Origin: Darksidea phi
Lineage: Eukaryota > Ascomycota > Dothideomycetes > Pleosporales > Lentitheciaceae
Reading direction: 5' to 3'
Length of the DNA stretch: 64,000 bases
NCBI GenBank assembly: GCA_030770425.1
Contig: JASJFT010000002.1
Location: 1-64,000, forward strand
The notes under the pieces: generated by a model
The model's database searches: none
Told to the model about the DNA's origin: nothing
What the model saw: the letters and a program-made list of their open reading frames with translations, nothing else
In this document: piece by piece, positions 21,361 through 30,410 of the stretch
How the letters are laid out: the number at the start of each line of letters is the position of its first letter
How positions within the stretch are numbered: the first letter of the stretch is position 1
Made by a program: the position numbers and the translations under genes

Positions 21361-21595
21361 CTTCGCAAAAGTAATTTCCCTCCTTCAAGGTAGCGAGGAC
21401 GTTAAAAGGTTAAAAAATGCTTAAATCTACGAGACTTAATTAGCTGGACGCCTTTTCTCAATAATATTAAGGTGTGGTACACGTCAATGTATGCCAACTA
21501 GGCAAGGTATAGCTAATGATCTCTCATAGAATCGAGGATTGTGTAGCCTTTAACAGTCCTTGCTACCTTGAAAGGGGTAATTAATTTTGAGAAAA
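21361..21595. mobile_element. MITE-like element with terminal inverted repeats
   Basis: The left end (21361-21411, containing CTTCAAGGTAGCGAGGAC then TTAAAAGG) reappears inverted at the right end (about 21545-21593, containing CCTTTAACAGTCC then TGCTACCTTGAAAG). The arms are about 45-50 bp with scattered differences and enclose about 130 bp that has no open frame. Size and structure fit a non-autonomous DNA transposon remnant. The interior CTTAATTAGCTGGACGCC resembles ends seen in Tc1/mariner-type fungal elements, but that link is only suggestive. No clean target-site duplication was found. Confidence 0.55.
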
Positions 21596-22155
21596 ATACT
21601 AACATAGAGCGTCTAGAGGTAGGCGCTGCTGCCCGCGTCCTGGACTATGACCGTGCGATCCCACGACGCCGACATGAGCTTCGCTGAGTTATGGGAGAAG
21701 GCCCATCGAGTATGTGGCCGCTCTGTATTCGTCAACTTTATAAATTAATTATCCCGTGTGCATCTATTAGGCTGGGGCTATGACAAATCTCTGTTAAGCG
21801 CTGAGGCTTTGTGTATCCCGCATGTATCTGACAGGCTGAGCTTCGAGGACATCTGGCCACCGAGCCTAATTGGCTGAAACACAGGTCTATTCCAACGCCT
21901 AGATGAACTTGGCGCGTGAAGGGGCTGACGCCCGATACTGATCTGGCCAACCAATTGATCTCGTGCATCTTCGAGAGAGCCTTGGGCTCAACCAACATAC
22001 ATAAGGTATTTATATCTACCACTAATATCATCGAGCGATTTGATCACAAGGACATTGCATCAGACACTGAAATATTTAAACGATCGTTTTCTTCGTTTCC
22101 CATCTCTTACCCATACACTCTTCCTTCCCTTATTCATAAGCTTCTTCTCTACCCC

Positions 22156-23487
22156 ATGGCCGGCATACTCCACTCAACAATTCTAGATGACGAAGCGGTT
22201 ACGATCGCGCAAGGAAAGTGGGAAGACACCCCAGACGGCCGGGTTCTTGCAATCTCAGGGGACACTTTCAGTTCTTCTCATGGCAAAGAGATCTTTAAGA
22301 TTCCTGAATTTCTTAATTCAATTGCCACGTTGGTATTTTGCGGCTTTGAAAGCGGGTTCGCCCGGCGACTCTGGACCCTCTACGAAGGACCTAAAATCTA
22401 CGTAGGACCTAAAATGCAGCTGTCCACTAGCCTCGAAGACATCGAAACCATTATCGAATTTGCCCAGGGATACATCCGCACGATAGCAGACAAGAAGGAC
22501 GCAGCAGATCGCGAGGATGATTGGAAAAAGGTCCTCTCCGCGTTTGGGCTCTCAGAAGACTTGCAAGCCAGGATCCTAGATGAGAGCTTCCAGAATCTCA
22601 GACTCACAGCTAAAGCCTCAGAATGGGTCATCGACACGCTGCAAATTGGATGGGAATTCCTTCTCGACCTCAATCACCGAGTCAAATTTATCCAAGGCCA
22701 GAGCTATTCATATCACAAATCACAGCCAACTATCAAGTTCACTCAACCAGTACCTAATATCAATGACTTCATCCAAGATATCAACATTGATCCTGCCAAG
22801 GCGATACCTGATCGGTGCCACTATGCACTCGCTCAATACAAGTCCATCTCCCCTTACCCGGCAATCTTGTTTAAAGGCAGCACACGATCTCGCCTCATGA
22901 ACGGCTTTTTCCAGCGCAAAGACTTAGTAGACCTCGGCAAGTTCTATTCCAATCCACCCACCGACTTCCATCCCACCAGTTTCGAAACGCTGTACTTCAC
23001 CAATAACCTCGAGGTGGCGCAACAATACGCCTGCTGGGCTGTCCGACGCGCCCCATTCGAGACCGGTGGCATCCTCCAGCTAGCGGTTCCCATGGACTTG
23101 CTCCAAACCGCAGTGGTTGTTCCTAACAACATATGGAGCGAACTAGTATGGTACTCCCGTCATGATTATCCCAAGTATCGGTTGCAATCGACGCCGCAGG
23201 TAGTGGATCCTTTCCTAAATGAGCAGCTACTATCGGGCCCGATTTGTCCGCAGAGCAATAACCTGGTACTTGACATGGGGGGCAAAGGACAGTTGAAGAA
23301 GTTCACGTTAGCCGATGGGTCTGAGGCGAGCCAGACAGTATTTTTGAGACCGGGAAGATTTATCAGCCGCTGTGAAGAGTTTGTGTGGGTAGTATCATCG
23401 GTGCATTGGCGGACGGGAGTTGTTAACCCGGATCCAGTGACGAAGTTTGGATTAAGCGTCGCTGGGCCAAATGATTTGGATGAGTGA
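22156..23487 (+). CDS. Unknown 443-aa protein with ART-like motif
   Basis: Intronless, start chosen at ATG 22156 (CCCCATGGCC) rather than the upstream in-frame codons, which fall in a poorly coding leader. The N-terminal half is mostly helical and unrecognised. The C-terminal half carries, from about residue 237, ILFKGSTRSRL, then about 40 residues later TLYFTNNLEVAQQYACWAVRR, ILQLAVP, and WSELVWYSRH. The order (K/H-G-T/S-R, then Y-F/L-T...A..YA, then a beta strand and a late acidic position) recalls ADP-ribosyltransferase/DUF3990-like folds. No catalytic triad can be assigned with certainty. It stands alone between a repeat-rich tract and a DUF7730 gene. Confidence 0.6.
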   Translation: MAGILHSTILDDEAVTIAQGKWEDTPDGRVLAISGDTFSSSHGKEIFKIPEFLNSIATLVFCGFESGFARRLWTLYEGPKIYVGPKMQLSTSLEDIETIIEFAQGYIRTIADKKDAADREDDWKKVLSAFGLSEDLQARILDESFQNLRLTAKASEWVIDTLQIGWEFLLDLNHRVKFIQGQSYSYHKSQPTIKFTQPVPNINDFIQDINIDPAKAIPDRCHYALAQYKSISPYPAILFKGSTRSRLMNGFFQRKDLVDLGKFYSNPPTDFHPTSFETLYFTNNLEVAQQYACWAVRRAPFETGGILQLAVPMDLLQTAVVVPNNIWSELVWYSRHDYPKYRLQSTPQVVDPFLNEQLLSGPICPQSNNLVLDMGGKGQLKKFTLADGSEASQTVFLRPGRFISRCEEFVWVVSSVHWRTGVVNPDPVTKFGLSVAGPNDLDE

Positions 23488-24459
23488 GATTTAGTGGTGG
23501 AGTTCGCTTGATGGATGCTGTTCAACCTATAATGCTGTTTCTGTGGTTCCGATGTGTGGTTATATTGAAAGGTTGGGGTAGAAATTATATCCTTGCTGTT
23601 AAATTATGGAATTCGAGACATTCGTCTGAAGCTAAGTTCAAAATGTGCATCCATAAGGCTATTTAACTTAAGATATTTAAGTTTATTTCTCCCAGTTTAT
23701 TCCAGTGCTGACAGTATAGCGTCCCAGGTATCTCTGGAGAGTCCAGCCCGGTCTGTTTTTCATCTAGTGCCGAAAATAATTCTCTGTTGTGATAAGTATC
23801 ATAAATATCCATTGTTGGAGTTGCAAACAAGATAGATTCCAGTTCTGATTGCTATCTACTATCTATTGACATGAACCCTCTACCTCACCTCTGCCTTCTC
23901 TCTCCCCTTTACCCTCTTGTCCTCCTTCAACCTCGAGGAAACCTTGGAGACCATCCAGGACGACGCACAGCCTGTCCCGGATGGCCGTCTACGTGGTGGC
24001 GATGATATCCCCTCCGCCAGTGCCGAGATCGAGGACGCGTCCATCCGTCCGCTCATGCTCACACCTTCTACCAAATGAAAGAGTTATCTTCTCATTCTAA
24101 ATTTTTCAATATTATCTCCGTTGCATAGAGGGACCCGGAGATCAAGGTGAATGTATAGCTTACACATTTGCCACAGCAATGCTTTGAATATGGCCTGGCT
24201 GGTAGATGAAGTGAAAAGCTGACGAGTTATGGCTAGAAGGTACCACGAGTTGAGAATTTGCCCCTTTAACCTTGTCATAGGTAGACGAACGCCATAGTCA
24301 CGCTAGCAGGGAGGACGGTCGACCCACTATGGCCATAGGGTTGCGCTGGAGGCGATAGTTTGTAGATATGGCTAAAGAGAAGAGTGCTGTATGCAGCTTT
24401 AGATGGTATAGAATCTTGCCAAGCATAGCCATCATCATAGCTCTGCTAGTACTCCTCCC
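23488..24459. other. Intergenic, possible short coding relic
   Basis: AT-rich spacer. A plus frame around 23925-24077 (NLEETLETIQDDAQP to a stop) looks protein-like but has no start, no clear upstream exon and no recognised family, so it is not called. Confidence 0.35.
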
Positions 24460-25350
24460 TCACGAACATGTACGAGCTAAACACCTCATAGCCCTCTCCT
24501 CGCCATCCAAGGACCTCCATAGCGATCTTTCGAACGGTCCCTTGGCCGGCACTTCGCGCGCATGGTCGCCCATGGACTGGTCATTGCACGCCGACCAATA
24601 GGCCTGAGTGAGCAGCTCGACCCTCATTTTGCGCAACTGCATGGAATGGTAGAAGGCGTCGACCAAGAGCAGCGCCGGGCCGTCGAGTATCTCTTGGCCA
24701 CGGCTAGCGAACATGAAGGACAGGCAGAGGCTGCGGAAGTAGTGACAATGCGTGATGATGTAGTCGAGAATAGGCTTGAGGTGGTCCAAGTTGAAGGATG
24801 GTCTGCCGTTCTCCTGCTCGACACGGTGCGCCGTGATGACCATCTCAAGGGAAGTAATAGATGCGAGCCGGATGGGTGGGATAAGTTGGGGAAGATGAAG
24901 GAGGAGGGGTTCGCTCTGGATATTGATGCAGTTAGCCCTGTACAGGACATCAATGCCTTCAGTGTACGCCTGCCTGCACGACAGCAGGAACCCCATAATG
25001 CCAATGTTGCACTCTTCTGGAAACTTCCGTTTGCGCTCGTAGACCCACTGCACGCACGGGTCGTTCCACAGGCTGGAAACGCCCCGGTGGCAGACGGCGC
25101 CTCTCCATTGCCAGGCAATCTCTCGGCGCGCGATGTCCACATGAAGGGTACATCCACCAAAAGCCATGAAGAGAATGATACTCCGGATGTCGTAGAGCAG
25201 CTGGAAGAGGAGGCATGCCTGTGGGTCGAAAGACGTCGGCGTGGTAGAACAGCGCGGCGAGGGGAGGAACGGTAGCTGGTCTGTACATTGCTTTTTGGGA
25301 CTCGCTCTGGAGCTTAGGTATTTCTTTACCCATCCGCTGATTTTGGTCAT
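24460..25350 (-). CDS. DUF7730 domain protein
   Basis: A 296-aa intronless gene from ATG 25350. Residues about 45-75 (LLFQLLYDIRSIILFMAFGGCTLHVDI) and about 120-135 (GFLLSCRQAYTEGIDVLYRAN) match the pattern of the fungal DUF7730 family, which usually reads L-P-x-E-I-R...I...L/GG..LH/I...L..CR..Y.E....LY. These proteins are abundant in Pezizomycotina genomes, often in lineage-specific loci, and have F-box-like N-termini; biochemical function unknown. The canonical LP-E-R start of the domain is altered here (LLYDIRSII). No signal peptide. Confidence 0.75.
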   Translation of the reverse strand: MTKISGWVKKYLSSRASPKKQCTDQLPFLPSPRCSTTPTSFDPQACLLFQLLYDIRSIILFMAFGGCTLHVDIARREIAWQWRGAVCHRGVSSLWNDPCVQWVYERKRKFPEECNIGIMGFLLSCRQAYTEGIDVLYRANCINIQSEPLLLHLPQLIPPIRLASITSLEMVITAHRVEQENGRPSFNLDHLKPILDYIITHCHYFRSLCLSFMFASRGQEILDGPALLLVDAFYHSMQLRKMRVELLTQAYWSACNDQSMGDHAREVPAKGPFERSLWRSLDGEERAMRCLARTCS

Positions 25351-25685
25351 CTTTGCGAGCCTTAAAAGTGGTGAACGGAAGGAGAAGAAGTTAGGAGGTG
25401 GGAGGCAAGCTTATATAGCTTTAGCTGTCAAGGGAGATGAAAAAGAGTGTATTACAGGGAGTAGCCGCTGAGCCGGCTCGCTCGCTAATTATCACGCCCG
25501 TAAAGGGTTAACATCGCTAGCGGCGTGCTTTATTTTGAATAATAATACCTTAATGTCCGACTTTAGAAGTTGCTTGAGTACACCTTATCCCCGTAGTATA
25601 GTACAGAATAGCGCCGAAAACCGCCCTACGAAAATGTAGCTATATTACAGGTACCAACCGATTTCCTTAATACGCCTTAAGAAAC
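25351..25685. other. AT-rich spacer
   Basis: TA-rich sequence, possibly lightly RIP-mutated, upstream of the DUF7730 gene and downstream of the decayed LysM gene. No gene seen. Confidence 0.35.
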
Positions 25686-26365
25686 CTACGTAGGCGTAGC
25701 CAGGCCCGTCGTAATAGTCGTCCCCGGACCGCTCACGCTAATACAGTAGTAGTAATCAGGCCATAGATTTCGGCAATTACTGCCTACGGCGGGGTTCCAT
25801 TCGTAAAATTACCGGTAGGTAGACAGTCAGCAGCAACTCTGCGCTGGAAGAGTCACATTCAAGAGATGGAAAGAGGTCGGGTAAAGAAAGTACTCACTCC
25901 AAGGAGTTGCCGGCGCCAGACGCCGCCTGGCCAAATTCGCCGGGCTGTAGTAGGTAGAACCGCACGTAATCTTTCGCCATACCCTCGCGGACAGGTGAAG
26001 GCGTCTGCACAGGCTCTGATGTAGCTGTGGTCGTCGTTACGGCTCGGGTCGACGCGGTCGTATATATTGTCTTGGTCTCAGTCGGCTTCTCGCTGCTGCC
26101 GCTGTCGCCGTCAACGCCGATGCAGACGTAATAATCCGCCGCGAGGCCGGCGCAGGAGCCCACAGTGACGGCTTTGTTACAGTTATAGAAGTCACCCAGC
26201 GAGATGCCGGCCTGTCGCATAATGTTGTCGCAGGTATCCTTGGCGCTCACAAGCCAAAAGTCGGTACATGCCGTAGCGATGCCTGACTGAGTGGGCCGTG
26301 TGCTCGGCACAGGCGTTGACGATGGTGCACCCGCTGTACGCGTCGTCGGACTGTAGCTATTTCAA
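25686..26365 (-). pseudogene. LysM-domain protein, truncated or decayed
   Basis: LysM modules bind chitin or peptidoglycan oligosaccharides. The minus frame 26310-25894 encodes one complete LysM: ACTDFWLVSAKDTCDNIM...ISLGDFYNCNKAV...CAGLAADYYVCIGV, followed by a Thr/Ser-rich linker and the start of a second LysM (VRFYLLQPGEF). A GTGAGT donor follows at about 25895. Downstream, 25810-25686 encodes the missing half of module two ([12 protein letters not shown]...[13 protein letters not shown]) ending in a stop, but no AG acceptor lies in the right place; a TAA sits directly before it. Upstream, an acceptor-like site exists at about 26345, but no signal-peptide exon was found. The surrounding DNA is TA-rich, so RIP-type decay is likely. 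Confidence 0.65.
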
Positions 26366-26497
26366 TCTAACCTATTTGAGCTACGGCAAAGGAAAACCGT
26401 TTTAAGACCAAAGGAACCAACACGATACTGTAGGCATCATGAGTGTTGAGGCTGGCGACCGACCTGGGCGAATGCTCCTTTAAACGCTGTAGGCAAA

Positions 26498-26743
26498 TTG
26501 CTTGATATCAGCAACAGTCGCCTTGTAAGTGTGCGGAATCGTCTGACGCATGATGAATTCAGCGGCATGTGGAATGCCCAGATTGACTCTTGCTACAGCC
26601 TTCACCCCCGCGTGCAGCAACTTATGCTCCTATCAAAGGTGCGGGAGAAAGATATCATTGACAACACTGTGCCAGAGAACATGGTTGCGGCGGAGAGGAG
26701 GTTAGAGGAGCTAAATGGGGGAGTGAAAATATTCGAGGTCTAG
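26498..26743 (+). CDS. Orphan 81-codon frame, possible gene fragment
   Basis: The frame reads as ordinary protein (SNSRLVSVRNRLTHDEFSG..., ending ERRLEELNGGVKIFEV) with balanced composition and polar helices, not like a shadow frame. It lacks a good start: the first codon is not ATG and the preceding sequence in frame soon stops. It is probably the last exon or a fragment of a gene whose remainder is lost or unrecognised. No family identified. Confidence 0.3.
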   Translation: MLDISNSRLVSVRNRLTHDEFSGMWNAQIDSCYSLHPRVQQLMLLSKVREKDIIDNTVPENMVAAERRLEELNGGVKIFEV

Positions 26744-27218
26744 TGGGCTGAGTGACTTAGTATGATAGCGGTACGGCACCTTGATTTGGGATAATCCTAT
26801 ACTGTGCTTATCAATCTCCGCAAATGGCTCAGCGTGATTTCATACGAGGGCACTTGACTGTCGTACTGCCCATCGGCTACCCAATAAGGCTGCCCCGCCC
26901 AACTTTCGGAGGATGGTCTAGCAGCGGAGAATTCCACCTTGAGTAGCTATGAGGGCTTAAGGCACCAACTTCAGGCTGATTTGATTCACCAATCTATTGC
27001 ACGAGAGATTGCCACGTTCACCTTCGACGCTGGGTTACAGATCATAGGTATGTAGAGGCGTTGTTTAGGTATCACGCTAGGCCTGATCTGTCGAGTGATA
27101 GATGTCAGATTATCAACCTCGTATTGAACAGACCGGTGAGTTTTCATGAAGTACATATGTAGGATTCTATGCATGTCGCTTAATTGTATAGTTGCCGGGT
27201 TGCCTCGTCTTCCTCGCC
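26744..27218. other. Intergenic, no gene seen
   Basis: Nothing recognised; the right end is probably the 3' UTR of the CinA-like gene. Confidence 0.35.
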
Positions 27219-27767
27219 TTAACCGCCTCCGCGTTCGCGTTCCGCTAGCGTTTGGCGCAGCTGCCACAGGGCCTCAATGACGGTCGCCTCGCGAACCCGC
27301 TCTCGGGTCCCGGGGAATTGAAATGGGCCCAAACCACGATGCCCATCGGGAGAAGCGATGCCAATGAAAACCATGCCGACGGGCTTTCCATCCTGAGGCG
27401 TCGGGCCAGCAACGCCTGTAGTCCCGATACCCCACGTGGTGGGGCTATCATCAAAAGTCGACACCATGCGAGCGCCTTTGGCCATCTGTGCTGCAACCTC
27501 GCCGTGAATCACACCCTCCCTGGCAATCAGGTCTGCGTCGACGTTCAAGAGTAGTTGCTTAAGAGACGTCGCATACGAGACGACCCCGCCGCGGAAAACG
27601 GCGCTCGCCCCAGGTACAGACGTGAGCGCCACCATGAGACCGCCGCCAGTCAAAGATTCGGCCACTCCAATCGTCTCGCCAGCCCGGGCGAGCATTTGAA
27701 TGACATCGGTAGCGATGTCGAGGAGACACTCGGTGTTTCGTTTGGTATATTCGATTTCTGCAGCCAT
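27219..27767 (-). CDS. CinA C-terminal domain protein (PncC-like amidase)
   Basis: A 182-aa intronless gene from ATG 27767. The product is a single CinA_C domain: AGETIGVAESLTGGGLMVALTSVPGASAVFRGGVVSYATSLK in overlapping blocks, then GEVAAQMAKGAR, then WGIGTTGVAGPTPQDGKPVGMVFIGIA. Bacterial PncC deamidates nicotinamide mononucleotide to nicotinate mononucleotide in NAD recycling; fungal relatives are commonly annotated competence/damage-inducible CinA-like. The AESLTGG motif with the active-site serine and the TTGVAGP loop are intact. Length matches stand-alone PncC (about 165-185 aa). No targeting signal seen. The family is bacterial in origin and patchy in fungi. Confidence 0.9.
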   Translation of the reverse strand: MAAEIEYTKRNTECLLDIATDVIQMLARAGETIGVAESLTGGGLMVALTSVPGASAVFRGGVVSYATSLKQLLLNVDADLIAREGVIHGEVAAQMAKGARMVSTFDDSPTTWGIGTTGVAGPTPQDGKPVGMVFIGIASPDGHRGLGPFQFPGTRERVREATVIEALWQLRQTLAERERGGG

Positions 27768-28370
27768 GATTCGTTGAGCCGAGGTGGAGTGAAGACTTGG
27801 AGGGAAGGTATATCAGGCTGGATGTAGGATGTGTTCCGTCAATAACGATTGCTTTGGTTGGGGCCAAACGGTTGTCTGCAGAGGTATATCTGCGGGGTTA
27901 CCTACAGCTGATGCCTACAGTACAGTAAGCGGTCCGCATGACCCAATGAGCACGAAACACAAGCGAAGGCAGACTTTTGTGGGCAGCCGCACGCTCTCAA
28001 CAGTCCAATCAGTATGAGAGGCATACCCTTGCTAGTACGTACATGCTGACGAAAACAAACTCTTGCCCAATATTTTCAGCCGGACGCCATAGTGCGGGTA
28101 GCAATTGGGCAACGAGGTTTTTGCAGTCTTTGATCCGGTGAGCCCTTCCCGTCGCACAGCCGGGATGCTACTGTGGAAACACGACGCACCCTATGCACCG
28201 AGTGTTGCATCACTCGTTCAAAATACCTCCCCCTCTAAATGCACAATACATATGTAGCTTCCATCATCCTAGCCCGAACCTCCTACATCGCCCGGCCGTT
28301 TCATTGTAGCCCTTAGAAAATTATCTAGATTATATCCTTCAAGAAAGGAAAAATAATCCCATACATCCAT
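27768..28370. other. Divergent promoter region
   Basis: Between the divergent CinA-like and phosphatase-fusion genes; probably their promoters. No specific site named. Confidence 0.35.
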
Positions 28371-30021
28371 ATGGCATATCCAAAGGTTGTTGCATTTGAT
28401 CTAGAGTCAGTATCCTGTCCCCAATGCTTCATAGCTCTGATAGCTTATATCATTTCCAGCGGCACTATCTGGAGTAACTGGCTCAACCCAAGCGCATTTG
28501 GCTGTTTTGGATGGGTTTCAAGAACACTTAAGGATAATCTGGATATTGTCGGCAACACAATAATAGACAAACTGTTAGTGTATTTACTCCTTCTAAGTCT
28601 TGCCGACTTACACGTCCAATTAGCAATCCGTCACAACAAGTCCATGTATCACCCGACATTTACCGGATCCTCGAGGACCTTATCGCCCATGGTGTACAGG
28701 TCGCTATCGCTTCACAGAACCCGGACAAGAGCCTGTCTGTATACTCTGTGTACCGAGCTGGTACTTTGAACTTACGTAAAGTCATAGGTGCAACCGCGCT
28801 ATGTGGCTGATCAAGATGCAAATCCCGCGTGGATCTAACTATAGGCCCTTCACTGATATTCTCTCCTACGATGAAATGCACAGGAGTAAATGACCCTTGG
28901 TCCGAAAGTGAATTATGGGCTAACGTCTCAACAGCCTCCAAGCAATACCATTTTCAAAGAATAAAGGGCTTCAGCGGCATCGCATACCACCAAATGGTAC
29001 CGTTGCTGCATCTACATCTAGATTTGTACTAATTTGACGACTAGCTCTTCTTCGACGACCAAGCCCACAACAACGAAGTGGAGATGTGGCAAGGTACGCT
29101 CATGTCGCGGCTACCCAAGCAGCCACTCACATAATCAACAGGTGTTACATTCCACAAGGTAACCGATGGAAACCGCGGCGTGACCTACGCAGACTATAAT
29201 GCCGGATTAGTAACCTGGCGCCGCAACCAGTCCATAAGATGCCCCATGCCGGGTGCCGGTCCCAATCCCCATCCCAATATGAAGCAAATCGGGTGGGTAG
29301 GTACAGATTGGACCACGGGTCAGCTTTATAGGCAAGGCAAGCGACGTCCTAAGAGCGATCGTCCATCACGCTGGGGTTGGGGAATGTACGTTGCAGACGA
29401 CCCAGCTATGTAAGCATTCATGTTTCTGTACTGTGATCATGGGTTAGCTTATGGATATAATATAGCGCGGCTCAATTTGCAAAATGGCGACGGGAGCACG
29501 AGCCTCACAACCACTATATCTGTAAAGTCTTTGTACGAGACATGGACGTATTTAGGCAAATGGACAAGGTACGTCGTACTTCCTTCTTCCATAAGCTATA
29601 CTTACATGCTCATGTTCTACCTTAGGTTTGGGTCCCAGAAGCTCGCTCAGTACCACAGACATTCATCGACCGGGGAGATGAGCACATTGCCGAAGTTCAA
29701 GTTCGTCGTGACAACATCATCGCCAGTAGTTTCGGCGTCAGTAAGCCCTACGTCTTGTTCTCTAGGCACCACTGGATGGATTTGCTAGCAATGACATGGC
29801 GCCAAAACCACGTAGGGCGGTTTAGCGAAATGGTCTTGTATCCCCAAGTCCAGGATGCTTTGATCTATGGCGAGCCGTGGAGACTTTCGGATGCGCAGCG
29901 TTGGATAGATGCTGGTTCGTTTGCGGGATTCGACTTTCGCCATAATTTGTGCAATTGGAATATTAAGTGGAATAAGGACACTGAGCTGGATTTCTTAGAA
30001 CATCGTGAGGACTTTTGCTAG
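28371..30021 (+). CDS. MDP-1 type HAD phosphatase fused to an ART-like C-terminal domain
   Basis: Nine exons join without a frame error to 411 aa: 28371-28405, 28460-28573, 28624-28734, 28788-28885, 28935-28996, 29045-29093, 29142-29409, 29466-29568, 29626-30021. Residues 1-180 form a magnesium-dependent phosphatase-1 domain: nucleophile motif VVAFDLDGTIW (Asp10, Asp12), HVSPDIYRILEDL, motif II VAIASQNPDKSL, FTDILSYDEMH, a Lys in HFQRIKGFSG, and metal-binding MLFFDDQAHNNEVEMW. The N-terminal aspartates and the DD pair suggest activity. From about residue 205 a second module follows: IGWVGTDW, SRWGWGMYVADDPAIAAQFA (about 232-250), ICKVFVRD, KVWVPEA, EVQVRRDN, LFSRHHWMD. The GxYVADDP..A..FA block recalls ADP-ribosyltransferase-like folds; this is my inference. 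Cytosolic, no signal peptide. Confidence 0.8.
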
Positions 30022-30410
30022 AGTTGTGCTGTCGGGAACCAGAGCCTAGCGGGACAAGACGTATTAATGTAACGAGATGAGGAGTATATCTTTGTATACT
30101 CATCGAAATAGTCGCCAGGAATTTATATACCCTGAATACCAAGAGGCTAAGCGCTACCGGTCACACACTCTCTAGCGGCGGCGCGGGTAAGGTAATTCAT
30201 GAAGCTCTTTGGTATGCCTAATCAGAAACCACTTGGGTGCAAATTGCGCCGTGGTCGCGAGATTGTGGCAACTCCCGTATAAGACAATAGGCAGCGACAC
30301 CGAAATCTTTGCTATCAACAAGCAAGAAAAAATATATACAACTTGAATGCCCCCATCCTAACAAGATGCCCGCCACAAGCTCCCTTCACATCTCTTTATC
30401 AAGACCAAAA
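30022..30410. other. Convergent intergenic spacer
   Basis: 3' flanks of two convergent genes. Nothing further recognised. Confidence 0.35.

Larger units (their letters stand above)
19676..22155. other. Gene-free, repeat-rich stretch
   Basis: About 2.5 kb with no supported gene. It contains a TA-rich RIP-like tract (19980-20430), more GC-rich unplaced sequence (20430-21350), and a MITE-like element (21361-21595). The sequence just upstream of 22156 is in frame with the next gene but looks untranslated. Confidence 0.5.

Noticed and set aside
23925..24077. Protein-like short frame ending in a TGA
   Set aside because: No start codon, no convincing upstream exon and no recognised family; could be a relic but not supportable.
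24562..25275. 237-codon plus-strand frame
   Set aside because: Lies fully opposite the DUF7730 gene and has no domain of its own.
29746..29770. GTAAG...CTAG pair inside the last exon of the phosphatase-fusion gene
   Set aside because: The interval would be only about 25 nt, too short for an intron, and reading through keeps the frame and a sensible sequence.
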